From: Gammaproteobacteria bacterium
GTDB lineage: Bacteria; Pseudomonadota; Gammaproteobacteria; Acidiferrobacterales; Sulfurifustaceae
DNA length: 64,000 nucleotides
Direction of reading: 5' to 3'
NCBI GenBank assembly: GCA_004298065.1
Contig: SCRL01000069.1
Coordinates: 23,130-87,129 of the forward strand
In this document: piece after piece, positions 45,715-53,786 of the stretch
How the letters are laid out: every line of letters begins with the position of its first letter
Position numbering within the stretch: the stretch's first letter is position 1
The notes under the pieces: generated by a model
Database searches by the model: none
What the model saw: only the letters and a program-made list of their open reading frames with translations
Told to the model about the DNA's origin: nothing
Position numbers and translations under genes: made by a program

Positions 45715-46527
45715 TTAGCGACCGGTGCTAGGCACCACTCCCGATCCTAACGCACGGTTATAGTCTGGGACCATCTCGGCAATCTGGTATTTGTGTATCA
45801 GCATTACCGGTAGGCCGAATTGCCGTTCAAGTCTGCGTCGTAGAACTTCCGAGTCTTTCGGAAACCGATCCGCCGCAACCGCGGCAACACTCATCTTGGA
45901 AACACCAGTAACGACGTCTTTACGGCGAGCAACAGCAGCGGCAACAGCCTGAATTTCACTGGTCGACACAGAACCTAGTTTGGCTTGCGCATAAACAATC
46001 TGCTCGTGGTTCTCAGCGACGACGTCAATCTTCTCATGGTCTAAAGATTTTCCAGCACGCCGAGCCGTGAATCCGAGAGCCTCGAAATAGGCACACAGTG
46101 CATGTTCGTTGAGTTGCCCACGTGCGTGCTGAGTTTTTCCGAGAATTCGGTTAATAGCTGTGGAGAGGTCTGCCACCGCGCCAAGAGTCGCCGGCTCCTC
46201 GAGTCTGACAGATTCTGGAATAGAGTCCGAATAGGATGCGATCTCTTTTCCGGAGTAAATAGTAAGTATGAAATCAGTCCTAGACTCTTGGTGCTCGATG
46301 AAACTATCCTCTAGCTGCTCAACTAAGCGCTCTAACTCGGACTGCCGAAGTGGCGTGTGCACAACAAGGGTGGCATAGTACACCTTGTCTGACACGTGGT
46401 AGTCGAATTGGGCTATGCTCGGCGACTGCCGCTGTCTGGCCTTAAAGACATAATAGCCCTCGCTGTCCGGCGTTCGGACGTAGCGTCGGAAGCGGAAGTT
46501 GCTGATGCTCTTACGACGCTTAGCCAT
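45715..46527 (-). CDS. Mrr-like restriction endonuclease-fold protein
   Basis: A 270-residue protein with a PD-(D/E)xK-type nuclease domain in its C-terminal half: EHALCAYFEALGFTARRAG, then KIDVVAENHEQIVYAQAK, the D and the Q-x-K of the Mrr family. The N-terminal half (about 1-130) is a separate, unrecognised domain. This suggests a type IV restriction or DNA-processing enzyme. The gene is visibly less GC-rich than its neighbours, consistent with horizontal transfer. It ends 7 bp from the end of the convergent macB and is transcribed alone. Confidence 0.7.
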   Translation of the reverse strand: MAKRRKSISNFRFRRYVRTPDSEGYYVFKARQRQSPSIAQFDYHVSDKVYYATLVVHTPLRQSELERLVEQLEDSFIEHQESRTDFILTIYSGKEIASYSDSIPESVRLEEPATLGAVADLSTAINRILGKTQHARGQLNEHALCAYFEALGFTARRAGKSLDHEKIDVVAENHEQIVYAQAKLGSVSTSEIQAVAAAVARRKDVVTGVSKMSVAAVAADRFPKDSEVLRRRLERQFGLPVMLIHKYQIAEMVPDYNRALGSGVVPSTGR

Positions 46528-46574
46528 GGTAGCCGCTCCGTGGTATCAAACTACAAGTTATATTTAGTATCTAC

Positions 46575-46608
46575 TGTCAAAAATAGTGTTGGTACTACAT
46601 ATAGTACC
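46575..46608 (-). promoter_or_regulatory. Promoter and inverted repeat of the Mrr-like gene
   Basis: On the minus strand TTGACA (46580-46575) is a consensus -35. Just upstream is the perfect inverted repeat GGTACTA, CATA, TAGTACC (46591-46608), a possible regulator site. A good -10 at the standard distance is not clear. The gap 46528-46758 is AT-rich and holds no gene. Confidence 0.5.
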
Positions 46609-46758
46609 CATCACCGCTTGGCAACTCTCTGGACTAACCCCAGCCTCCGGACTTTTTCCTCCGGAATGAACCAGAGCCGTTCCGAAGAGCCCCACATCCG
46701 CCCGCGGCTTTGATCTATCTGCGAAAATTTTCCTCCGCGGCAGGTAACAATCCGCCAG

Positions 46759-47175
46759 TTATTCGTTCAGTCGGCGCAGAAAGTCAGCAGGTTTTTCGAT
46801 GGCAAACCGGGTTTTCCCGGCCAGCTCCAGCAGGGCATGGTCGCCTGTCACCAGCACATCGGCCTTGCCGATGTGGGCCAATCTCACAAATTTCCGGTCG
46901 GTCGGGTCCGTCGGTGTCGGCAGGTTCGCCGGTCCGGCGCGGCTGGTATCCACCGTTTCCGTGTAGGGCAGATAGTCTCCCAGCAGCGCCTCAACCTCGT
47001 CCGGGTTCAGCTTGAATTTCGGGTAGTGCAGGGCGCGCAGAAGTTCTTCAGCGCAGGGCTTGTCCAGGAGCGGAATAAAGCGTTGCTGCATCCACGCTTG
47101 ACGCAGCTGTGACAGGCGGCCGTGCTCGAACACGAGCGCCGACAAGACGACGTTGGTGTCGAGCACGACTCTCAA
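46759..47175 (-). CDS. PIN-domain toxin, VapC-like
   Basis: A 138-residue PIN nuclease. The catalytic acidic residues are visible in VVLDTNVVLSALV, the middle glutamates (PCAEELLRAL) and DVLVTGDHALLEL. VapC toxins cut tRNA or rRNA. It lies 3 bp after the AbrB-like antitoxin gene, giving the standard antitoxin-toxin order. Confidence 0.85.
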   Translation of the reverse strand: MRVVLDTNVVLSALVFEHGRLSQLRQAWMQQRFIPLLDKPCAEELLRALHYPKFKLNPDEVEALLGDYLPYTETVDTSRAGPANLPTPTDPTDRKFVRLAHIGKADVLVTGDHALLELAGKTRFAIEKPADFLRRLNE

Positions 47176-47178
47176 CGG

Positions 47179-47400
47179 TTATTTTTTCCGAGCCCAGGCG
47201 ACGGCTTTGGCGATATCCATCTCGGTGATTTTCAGGGCCGCGAGCTTCGCGCGGACCTGCTTGGCGCGGTCGGTCTTGAGCGGTTCCAGGATGATGCGGT
47301 CATCCTCCTTGCGGACATCGAAATATTCCACGTTCGGGAAATCCTGGACGATGCGCTTGGGCAGGGTGATCTGGTTCTTAACGGTCTTCTTGGCGAGCAT
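47179..47400 (-). CDS. AbrB/MazE-type antitoxin
   Basis: A 73-residue antitoxin with a SpoVT/AbrB DNA-binding fold (KKTVKNQITLPKRIVQDF) and a charged C-terminal tail that should bind the PIN toxin. ATG 47400 gives the conserved start MLAKKT; a start six codons earlier is less likely. Confidence 0.82.
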   Translation of the reverse strand: MLAKKTVKNQITLPKRIVQDFPNVEYFDVRKEDDRIILEPLKTDRAKQVRAKLAALKITEMDIAKAVAWARKK

Positions 47401-47500
47401 GGCGTTACCGTGAAACAAGGAAGTAAGGAAATATTACGTCCTTGGCAACGGCCCGGCAAGGAAGGCGGTTTCCGTCCAACGCGGGCAGGCGTTGACATAT

Positions 47501-47520
47501 AACATACCGACCGGTATGTT
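47501..47520. promoter_or_regulatory. TetR operator 1, upstream of its own gene
   Basis: AACATACC and GGTATGTT form a perfect 8-bp inverted repeat over a GACC centre, 6 bp before the tetR start codon. It shares ACATACC/GGTATGT half-sites with the element before the AhpD-like gene. This points to autoregulation. Confidence 0.82.
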
Positions 47521-47526
47521 TTATCC

Positions 47527-48135
47527 ATGACCGCCAAGCAGCCGGACATCACGCGTGACCGGATCCTGGACGCCGCGTTCCAGGAGATACACAAGCACGG
47601 CTTCCAGGCCGCGAGCCTCAGCAACATCCTCGCCAAGACCGGTCTCACCAAAGGCGCGCTGTATCACCATTTCCCCGACAAGGACCGCCTCGGCCACGCG
47701 GTGATCGAGGAAGTCATCCGCGAGTCGCTGGAGACGATGGTGTTCGAACCGCTGCGCACGACCACCGATCCTCTCGGCACGTTGCGTGAGGGGATCCTGC
47801 GCAAGGCCGAGAAGGCGACGGGCGATACCGTGGTGCTCGGCTGTCCGCTCAACAACCTGATGCAGGAGATGAGCCCGCTCGATGCCGACTTCAAGCGGCG
47901 CCTGACGGAGATTCTCAAGATCTGGCAGGACGTCGTCACCGACGCGCTCAAGCGCGGACAGAAGGCGGGGCAGGTGCGGACGGACGTGGATTGCCGGGCG
48001 GCGGCGCTGTTCATCGTGTCGGCGTACGAGGGCTGTATCGGCACTGCCAAGAACCTGCAGTCGGTGAAGGAATTCCGTTTGTGCATGGCGCAGCTCGTCG
48101 ACTATGTCGAAGGGCTACGCGTGAAAGGCCGCTAG
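47527..48135 (+). CDS. TetR/AcrR family repressor
   Basis: A 202-residue regulator with an N-terminal TetR helix-turn-helix (ITRDRILDAAFQEIHKHGFQ and TGLTKGALYHHFPDKDRLG) and a C-terminal ligand domain that contains two cysteines (VVLGCPL, EGCIG). It should repress its own gene and the downstream operon through two similar operators and release them on binding an electrophile or small molecule. Confidence 0.93.
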   Translation: MTAKQPDITRDRILDAAFQEIHKHGFQAASLSNILAKTGLTKGALYHHFPDKDRLGHAVIEEVIRESLETMVFEPLRTTTDPLGTLREGILRKAEKATGDTVVLGCPLNNLMQEMSPLDADFKRRLTEILKIWQDVVTDALKRGQKAGQVRTDVDCRAAALFIVSAYEGCIGTAKNLQSVKEFRLCMAQLVDYVEGLRVKGR

Positions 48136-48156
48136 ATGATTTTTTTTCGCGCCAAT

Positions 48157-48178
48157 ACATACCAATCGGTCGGTATGT
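48157..48178. promoter_or_regulatory. TetR operator 2, upstream of the AhpD-like gene
   Basis: ACATACCAA and TCGGTATGT are 9-bp arms with one mismatch over a TCGG centre. They repeat the half-sites of operator 1, but the arms are 4 bp further apart. It lies about 70 bp upstream of the gene it should control. Confidence 0.78.
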
Positions 48179-48249
48179 GCCAGCGTCAACCGGATTTTTT
48201 GCTGTCCGCCGTAGCTGTTTCCGTCAACTCGCAACCAAGGAGAACAACC

Positions 48250-48783
48250 ATGCCATTGATCGAAACCGTCACCCCCGAGAAGGCCAGCGGCAAGGTGGCC
48301 GCCGTCTACAGCGACATCAACAAAGTGTTCGGGCGCGTGCCGAACGCGATGCAGATGTACTCGGCGAGTCCGGCGCTGCTCAGCCAGCAGTGGGAGTCCA
48401 TGGGCTACTACCTGAAACATCCTGCGCTCAGTTTCCCGCTGCTGGCAGCGATCCGCATGCTGGTGTCGCAGGAGAACGACTGCCACTACTGCATCGGCAT
48501 GAACGGTGCCTTGCTGATCCATATGGGCAAGTGGACGCCGGAGCAGGTGACGGCGACCAAGCAGGACGCCAAGGCCGCGCCGCTGCCGGAAAAGGAGATG
48601 GCGCTGCTCGCCTTCGTGCTCAAGACGGTCGCCGAACGCAAGCCGGTCACGCGTGCCGAGATTGAGCAACTGAAGAAGCTCGGCTGGAGCGAGGCCGACG
48701 TGTTCGATGCCGTTGCCCATGGCGCGCGCAACGTGGCCGTGGACATCATCTTCAACACGTTCCAGATCGAGAACGACTTCTGA
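48250..48783 (+). CDS. AhpD-like carboxymuconolactone decarboxylase family protein
   Basis: A 177-residue peroxidase-related protein. The CMD/AhpD active site is ENDCHYCIGMN with both cysteines of the CxxC and the preceding acidic residue. It would act as a thiol-based antioxidant enzyme. The ATG at 48250 follows AAGGAGAACAACC. It is the first gene after tetR operator 2 and is followed by TusA and nitroreductase. Confidence 0.88.
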   Translation: MPLIETVTPEKASGKVAAVYSDINKVFGRVPNAMQMYSASPALLSQQWESMGYYLKHPALSFPLLAAIRMLVSQENDCHYCIGMNGALLIHMGKWTPEQVTATKQDAKAAPLPEKEMALLAFVLKTVAERKPVTRAEIEQLKKLGWSEADVFDAVAHGARNVAVDIIFNTFQIENDF

Positions 48784-48842
48784 CGGACGCGGCCGCCCTT
48801 CGGGGCGGCCGTTCATTCAACCTGAAACCAAAGGAGCCAATC

Positions 48843-49070
48843 ATGCACTTCGATACCGAACTCGATGCCCGCGGTCTGAACTGCCCGCTGCCGATCCTGC
48901 GCGCCAAGAAGGCACTAAACGGCCTGACGTCCGGCAAGGTGCTCAAAGTCAAGGCCACCGACCCGGGTGCGGTCAAGGACTTCGCGGCGTTCGCCACGCA
49001 AACCGGCAATGAATTGCTGTCCACCAGCGAGGCCGGCGGCGAATATGTTTTCTTTCTGAAAAAGCACTAA
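48843..49070 (+). CDS. TusA/SirA-family sulphur carrier
   Basis: A 75-residue protein of the TusA family with the conserved CPxP motif (LDARGLNCPLPILRAKKAL). It carries persulphide sulphur between enzymes. It lies 60 bp after the AhpD-like gene behind AAAGGAG, in the same operon. Confidence 0.92.
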   Translation: MHFDTELDARGLNCPLPILRAKKALNGLTSGKVLKVKATDPGAVKDFAAFATQTGNELLSTSEAGGEYVFFLKKH

Positions 49071-49087
49071 CCGAAGAGGATCAGAAC

Positions 49088-49735
49088 ATGTCCACACAGA
49101 TTTCGACTAGGCACGAAGTCGGCACGGAGATGACCGTAACGGAGGCGATCAACACTCGCCGCTCGGTCAAGGCGTTCGATCCCCACCACCGGATGACGGA
49201 AGCGGAAACCGAACAGTTGTTGACACTCGCCAGGCTGGCGCCGACGGCCTTTAACATCCAGAACTGGCGCTTCGTGCTGGTGCGCGACCCGGAACTCAGG
49301 AAGCAAATACGCGCGGTGGCCTGGGAGCAACCGCAGGTGACGGATGCCTCGCTGTTGATCGTGTTGTGCGCCGATTTGAAGGCTTGGGAGAAAGAGCCCG
49401 CGCGTTACTGGCGTCATGCGCCCCAACCGGTGCAGGATTTCCTGGTGCCGGCGATCCACGACTACTACGCCGGGCGCGAGCAAGTGCAGCGCGACGAGGC
49501 CATGCGGTCGTGCGGCAACGCCGCGATGACGCTCATGCTCGCTGCCAGGGAATTGGGTTACGACTCCTGCCCCATGGACGGTTTCGATTTCGACGCCGTC
49601 GGCAAGCTCATCAATCTGCCGAAGGATCATGTCATCGCCATGTTCGTCGCCATCGGCAAGGGCATGCAGGAGCCGTGGCCACGCGGTGAAAAGCTGCCGC
49701 TGTCGGAGGTCGTGATCGAGAACCGCTTCGCGTAA
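49088..49735 (+). CDS. Nitroreductase family FMN enzyme
   Basis: A 215-residue flavin reductase. FMN-binding patterns are RRSVKAFDPHH at the start, LAPTAFNIQNWRFVLV and the C-terminal GYDSCPMDGFD. Such enzymes reduce nitro groups or quinones with NAD(P)H. With AhpD-like and TusA genes under one TetR repressor it suggests a response to an electrophile, quinone or similar compound. Two ATGs (49088 and 49130) are possible. Confidence 0.92.
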   Translation: MSTQISTRHEVGTEMTVTEAINTRRSVKAFDPHHRMTEAETEQLLTLARLAPTAFNIQNWRFVLVRDPELRKQIRAVAWEQPQVTDASLLIVLCADLKAWEKEPARYWRHAPQPVQDFLVPAIHDYYAGREQVQRDEAMRSCGNAAMTLMLAARELGYDSCPMDGFDFDAVGKLINLPKDHVIAMFVAIGKGMQEPWPRGEKLPLSEVVIENRFA

Positions 49736-49769
49736 GTGCACCCCGAAACCGGGACTCTCCCCAACTTTG

Positions 49770-49799
49770 GCCCGCGCCCTCCGACGCGGGCATTTTTTT
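49770..49799. terminator. Terminator after the nitroreductase operon
   Basis: GCCCGCG (49770-49776) and CGCGGGC (49785-49791) form a stem followed by A and seven T. It lies between the convergent nitroreductase and cusA ends. Confidence 0.85.
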
Positions 49800-52700
49800 A
49801 ATCCTTGCCGCCGTTGGCGCGCAGGCGCCACTCCTGCCACAGCAAATAGGCCGCCGGAATCACGGCGAGCGTGAGCACAGCCACGCTCAGCATGCCGCCG
49901 ACCATGGGCGCGGCGATGCGCTGCATCGGCTCCGAACCGGTGCCGGTGCTGAAGAGGATCGGCAACAGCGCGGCGATGATGGCGACCTTGGTCATGGTCA
50001 CGGGCCGGATGCGCAGCAGCGCGCCCTCGACGATGGCCTCGTGCACGTCCGCGCGCGTAACGGCTTCGCCGTGCAGCCGCCGGGCCTCGACGCGGCGCGC
50101 CAGCGCCTGGTCGAGGTAGGCGAGCATGACCACGCCGATTTCCACCGCGACGCCGCCGAGGGCGATGAAGCCCACGGCCACCGCGACCGAGAGGTGGTAG
50201 CCGAGCAGATACAGCAGCCAGAAGCCGCCGACCAGCGCGAGCGGCAGGGTCACGACGATGATGCCGACCTCGGCGACGTTTCTGAAATTAAGGTAAAGCA
50301 GCAGCAGGATGATGGCGATGGTGAACGGGATCACCAGCGCCAGGCGCTGCTTGGCGCGCTCCAGGTATTCGTACTGCCCGGTCCAGGTCAGCGAGTAACC
50401 CGGTGGCAGCTTTATCTTCTCGGCCACGACTTTCTGTGCCTCGAGCACGTAACCACCGAGATCGCGCCCGCTGATGTCCACCGAAATCCAGCCGGACAGG
50501 CGCGCGTTCTCCGAACGGATCATGTCCGGCCCGTCGGCGATACTGATGTCCGCGACTTCCATGAGCGCCACCTGCCCGCCCGAGGGCGTGACGATGCCGA
50601 GTTGTTTCAGCTTCTCCGGCGAGTCGCGCAGATCGGCCGGATAACGCAGGTTCACCGGGTAGCGCTCGCGGCCCTCGATGGTCTCGGCCACGTTCATGCC
50701 GCCGACGGCGGTGGCCACCGTCTCCTGAATGTCGGCCACGCTCAGTCCGAAGCGCGCCGCGCGCTCGCGGCGGATGCGCACGTCCACGTAGCGCGCGCCG
50801 GCAACGCGCTCGGCGAACACCGACGTCGTGCCCGACACCTGGCGCAGCGCGGTTTCGATCTGCTTGCCGATGGCCTCGATCTGCCCGAGATCGTTGCCGT
50901 TCACCTTGATCCCGACCGGCGTGCGAATGCCGGTGGTGAGCATGTCGATGCGCGTTTTGATTGGCATCACGAACACGTCCGGCATCCCGGGAAATTTCAG
51001 CGCCGCGCGCATGTCCTCGATGAGCTTTCCCGTCGTCATACCCGCGCGCCATTCGGATTTGGGCTTGAGCCTCACCGTGGTCTCGAACATGGACATCGGC
51101 GCCGGATCGGTGGCGGTTTCGGCGCGGCCGGCCTTGCCGAACACCGTGTCCACCTCGGGGAAGGTCTTGAGAATGCGGTCGGTCTGCTGCAAGAGCTGCT
51201 GTGCCTTGCCGGTGGACAACCCCGGCAGCGTCGTCGGCATGTACAGAATGTCGCCTTCGTCCATGTCCGGCATGAACTCGGCGCCGAGCCGGTATAACGG
51301 CCACAGGCTGATGAGTACTAATACGGCCGTCGCCTGCATGATCTTCCGGGGATTCGCCAGCACCCATGCAAGCAGCGGCTTGTACCAGCGGATCAATGCC
51401 CGATTGATGGGATTTTCCTGCTCCGCACGTAATTTGCCGCGAATGAAGAAACCCATGAGCACCGGAACGAGCGTGACGGACAGGCCCGCGGCCGCCGCCA
51501 TGGCGTAGGTCTTGGTGAAGGCGAGCGGAGCGAACAGCCGTCCCTCCTGTGCCTCGAGCGTGAATACCGGCAGGAAGCTCAGGGTAATGATGATCAGCGA
51601 GAAAAACAGCGGCGGCCCGACTTCCTCGCAGGCGCTGCGGATCACGGCCCAGCGGTTCGTGTCCGTGACCGGCTCGCGTTCCATGTGCTTGTGCACGTTC
51701 TCGATCATGACGATGGCGGCGTCCACCATGGCGCCGATGGCGATGGCGATGCCGCCGAGCGACATGATGTTGGCGTTCACGCCCTGGTAGTGCATGACGA
51801 CGAATGCCGTCAGCACGCCGAGCGGCAGCGTAAGCATGGCCACGAGCGCGGAACGCAGGTGGAACAGGAAGGCCAGGCACACCAGCGCCACGACGATGAA
51901 TTCCTCACCCAGCGTGCCGGTGAGGTTGGCCACGGCGCGCTGGATGAGCGCCGAACGGTCGTACGTGGTGACGATCTCCACGCCCTCGGGCAGGCTCTTT
52001 CTCAGGCCTTCGAGCTTCCCGCGCACGGCGTCGATGGTCGCGAGCGCGTTCTCGCCGTGGCGCATCACGACGATGCCGCCTGCGACCTCGCCCTCGCCGT
52101 TCAGTTCCGCGATGCCACGGCGCATCTCGGGCCCGAGGCGCAATTCGGCCACTTGGCCGAGCGTGATTGCCTGGCCGGCGGAACCGACGCCGAGCGATAC
52201 CGCGCGCAGGTCGTCGAGCGACTGGATATAGCCGCGGGCGCGCACCATGTACTCGGCCTCGGCCAGCTCGACCACCGAGCCGCCGGTTTCCTGGTTGGCG
52301 TTCTCGATGGCGCGGCGGATGTCCGCGAGCGTGAGCCGGTACGCGCGCAGGCGCGCGGGATCGACGATGACCTGATATTGCTTCACCATGCCGCCGACCG
52401 AAGCCACTTCGGACACGCCCGGCACGGTGCGCAGCTCGTATTTCAAGAACCAGTCCTGAATGGACCGAAGCTGCGCGAGATCGTGTTTACCCGTGCGGTC
52501 CACGAGCGCGTACTCGTACACCCAGCCGACCCCGGTGGCGTCCGGCCCGAGCGCCGGGCGTGCGCCGCGCGGCAGGCGCGGCAACACCTGCGACAGGTAT
52601 TCGAGCACGCGTGAGCGTGCCCAGTAGAGATCGGTACCGTCCTTGAAGATCACATACACGAACGAATCGCCGAAGGTCGAGAAGCCGCGCACCGACTGCG

Positions 52701-52935
52701 CGCCCGGCACCGACAGCATGGCGGTGGTGAGCGGGTAGGTGATCTGGTCTTCGACCACTTGCGGCGCCTGGCCGGGATAGCTGGTCTTGATGATGACCTG
52801 GGCATCGGACAGATCGGGAATGGCATCGAGCGGCGTGCGCAGCGTGGCGTAGAGACCCCAGGCCGTGAGCAGCACCGTGACCAGCAGCACCAAAAAGCGA
52901 TTGTGCAGCGACCAGCGGATGACACGTGCGATCAT
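49798..52935 (-). CDS. cusA: CusA/CzcA-type RND metal efflux pump
   Basis: A 1045-residue heavy-metal RND pump with 12 membrane helices. The start PGQAPQVVEDQITYPLTTAM and the EFMPDMDEGDILYMPTTLPG region are typical of CusA-type Cu(I)/Ag(I) pumps; the methionines in the latter region fit soft-metal handling. It is the last gene of the leftward cus operon, with its start overlapping the adaptor gene by 4 bp. Substrate is inferred from these motifs and the adaptor's metal-binding domain. Confidence 0.94.
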   Translation of the reverse strand: MIARVIRWSLHNRFLVLLVTVLLTAWGLYATLRTPLDAIPDLSDAQVIIKTSYPGQAPQVVEDQITYPLTTAMLSVPGAQSVRGFSTFGDSFVYVIFKDGTDLYWARSRVLEYLSQVLPRLPRGARPALGPDATGVGWVYEYALVDRTGKHDLAQLRSIQDWFLKYELRTVPGVSEVASVGGMVKQYQVIVDPARLRAYRLTLADIRRAIENANQETGGSVVELAEAEYMVRARGYIQSLDDLRAVSLGVGSAGQAITLGQVAELRLGPEMRRGIAELNGEGEVAGGIVVMRHGENALATIDAVRGKLEGLRKSLPEGVEIVTTYDRSALIQRAVANLTGTLGEEFIVVALVCLAFLFHLRSALVAMLTLPLGVLTAFVVMHYQGVNANIMSLGGIAIAIGAMVDAAIVMIENVHKHMEREPVTDTNRWAVIRSACEEVGPPLFFSLIIITLSFLPVFTLEAQEGRLFAPLAFTKTYAMAAAAGLSVTLVPVLMGFFIRGKLRAEQENPINRALIRWYKPLLAWVLANPRKIMQATAVLVLISLWPLYRLGAEFMPDMDEGDILYMPTTLPGLSTGKAQQLLQQTDRILKTFPEVDTVFGKAGRAETATDPAPMSMFETTVRLKPKSEWRAGMTTGKLIEDMRAALKFPGMPDVFVMPIKTRIDMLTTGIRTPVGIKVNGNDLGQIEAIGKQIETALRQVSGTTSVFAERVAGARYVDVRIRRERAARFGLSVADIQETVATAVGGMNVAETIEGRERYPVNLRYPADLRDSPEKLKQLGIVTPSGGQVALMEVADISIADGPDMIRSENARLSGWISVDISGRDLGGYVLEAQKVVAEKIKLPPGYSLTWTGQYEYLERAKQRLALVIPFTIAIILLLLYLNFRNVAEVGIIVVTLPLALVGGFWLLYLLGYHLSVAVAVGFIALGGVAVEIGVVMLAYLDQALARRVEARRLHGEAVTRADVHEAIVEGALLRIRPVTMTKVAIIAALLPILFSTGTGSEPMQRIAAPMVGGMLSVAVLTLAVIPAAYLLWQEWRLRANGGKD

Positions 52936-53786
52936 GGCCGCGCCTCGCTGTTCGCCGGCGCTATGCGCTCGAAGCTCGCGCGCACGCTCGCCTCGGAATC
53001 GAGCAGGAACTGGCCCGAGGCGACAACGACATCTCCTTCGTTAAGGCCCTTCACGATCTCGACCCGGTCGTCGAGCTCGGCGCCCGCGACCACCTCGACC
53101 GGCTGGAACCGGCCCTCGCCAAGCGCGCGCAATACGGCTGTGCGCGTGCCGGTGCGAATCAGCGCCTCACGCGGGACGGTGAGCGCCTTGCTTGCCGTCG
53201 GTGACGTGATGACAATCTCGGCGAGCGTATTGGCGGCAATCGCAGGATCGGACCGGTCGAGCCGCACGACCACGTGCAGGCTGCGGCTGCCCACGCCGAT
53301 ATCCGGCTGCGCCGATTCCACGCGCGCCGCGAACAGGCGGCCGGGCAGGCTATCCATTCGTACCTCGGCCGGGAGCCCCGCGTGCAGCCAGTCGGCGCCG
53401 CGTTCGAACACGTCCGCGAGCACCAGCACTTCGCCGCCCACGCGCTGCACGTAGCCGTCCACGCGCAGTCGGCGTGCCTGCGTGCCGCGTTCGACCCTGA
53501 CCGTGCGCACGCCCAGGTTATTTGCCACCTCCGGCCGTACCGTTACGACATTCGTCCCGGCCTCGTCCGCGTACACCGGCACCAGTTCCATGTCCATGAA
53601 CGGCGACTTGCCGGGCTTGTCGCTCCTGAAGCCCGGCACCATCGGGTCGTGCCAGTACAGCACCTTGCGTTCGGCCTTGGCCGGCGTTTCCGGCGTGGCG
53701 TTTTGCTTGGCGACACCGGCCCACAGGCCGGCGCCGATCAGCGCCACCGCGGCGGCGCCCAGGATGACCAGGATTTTGCGATTCAT
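52932..53786 (-). CDS. cusB: CusB-type adaptor lacking lipoyl and hairpin domains
   Basis: A 284-residue periplasmic adaptor (usual length about 400). The N-terminal signal or anchor helix (LVILGAAAVALIGAGLWAG) and the heavy-metal-binding segment (YWHDPM, SPFMDMELVPVY) are present, as are the barrel (LADVFERGADWL) and the membrane-proximal domain. Between RVDGYVQRV and GGEVLVLADV the lipoyl halves and the alpha hairpin are missing: the protein jumps from first to second beta-barrel part in frame. Without the hairpin it should not reach the TolC-type channel in the normal way. Either a real deletion or an assembly fault. ATG 53786 gives the expected start. Confidence 0.88.
   Translation of the reverse strand: MNRKILVILGAAAVALIGAGLWAGVAKQNATPETPAKAERKVLYWHDPMVPGFRSDKPGKSPFMDMELVPVYADEAGTNVVTVRPEVANNLGVRTVRVERGTQARRLRVDGYVQRVGGEVLVLADVFERGADWLHAGLPAEVRMDSLPGRLFAARVESAQPDIGVGSRSLHVVVRLDRSDPAIAANTLAEIVITSPTASKALTVPREALIRTGTRTAVLRALGEGRFQPVEVVAGAELDDRVEIVKGLNEGDVVVASGQFLLDSEASVRASFERIAPANSEARP

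Noticed and set aside
50041..51297. Rightward 418-codon frame opposite cusA
   Set aside because: Antisense shadow of the RND pump.
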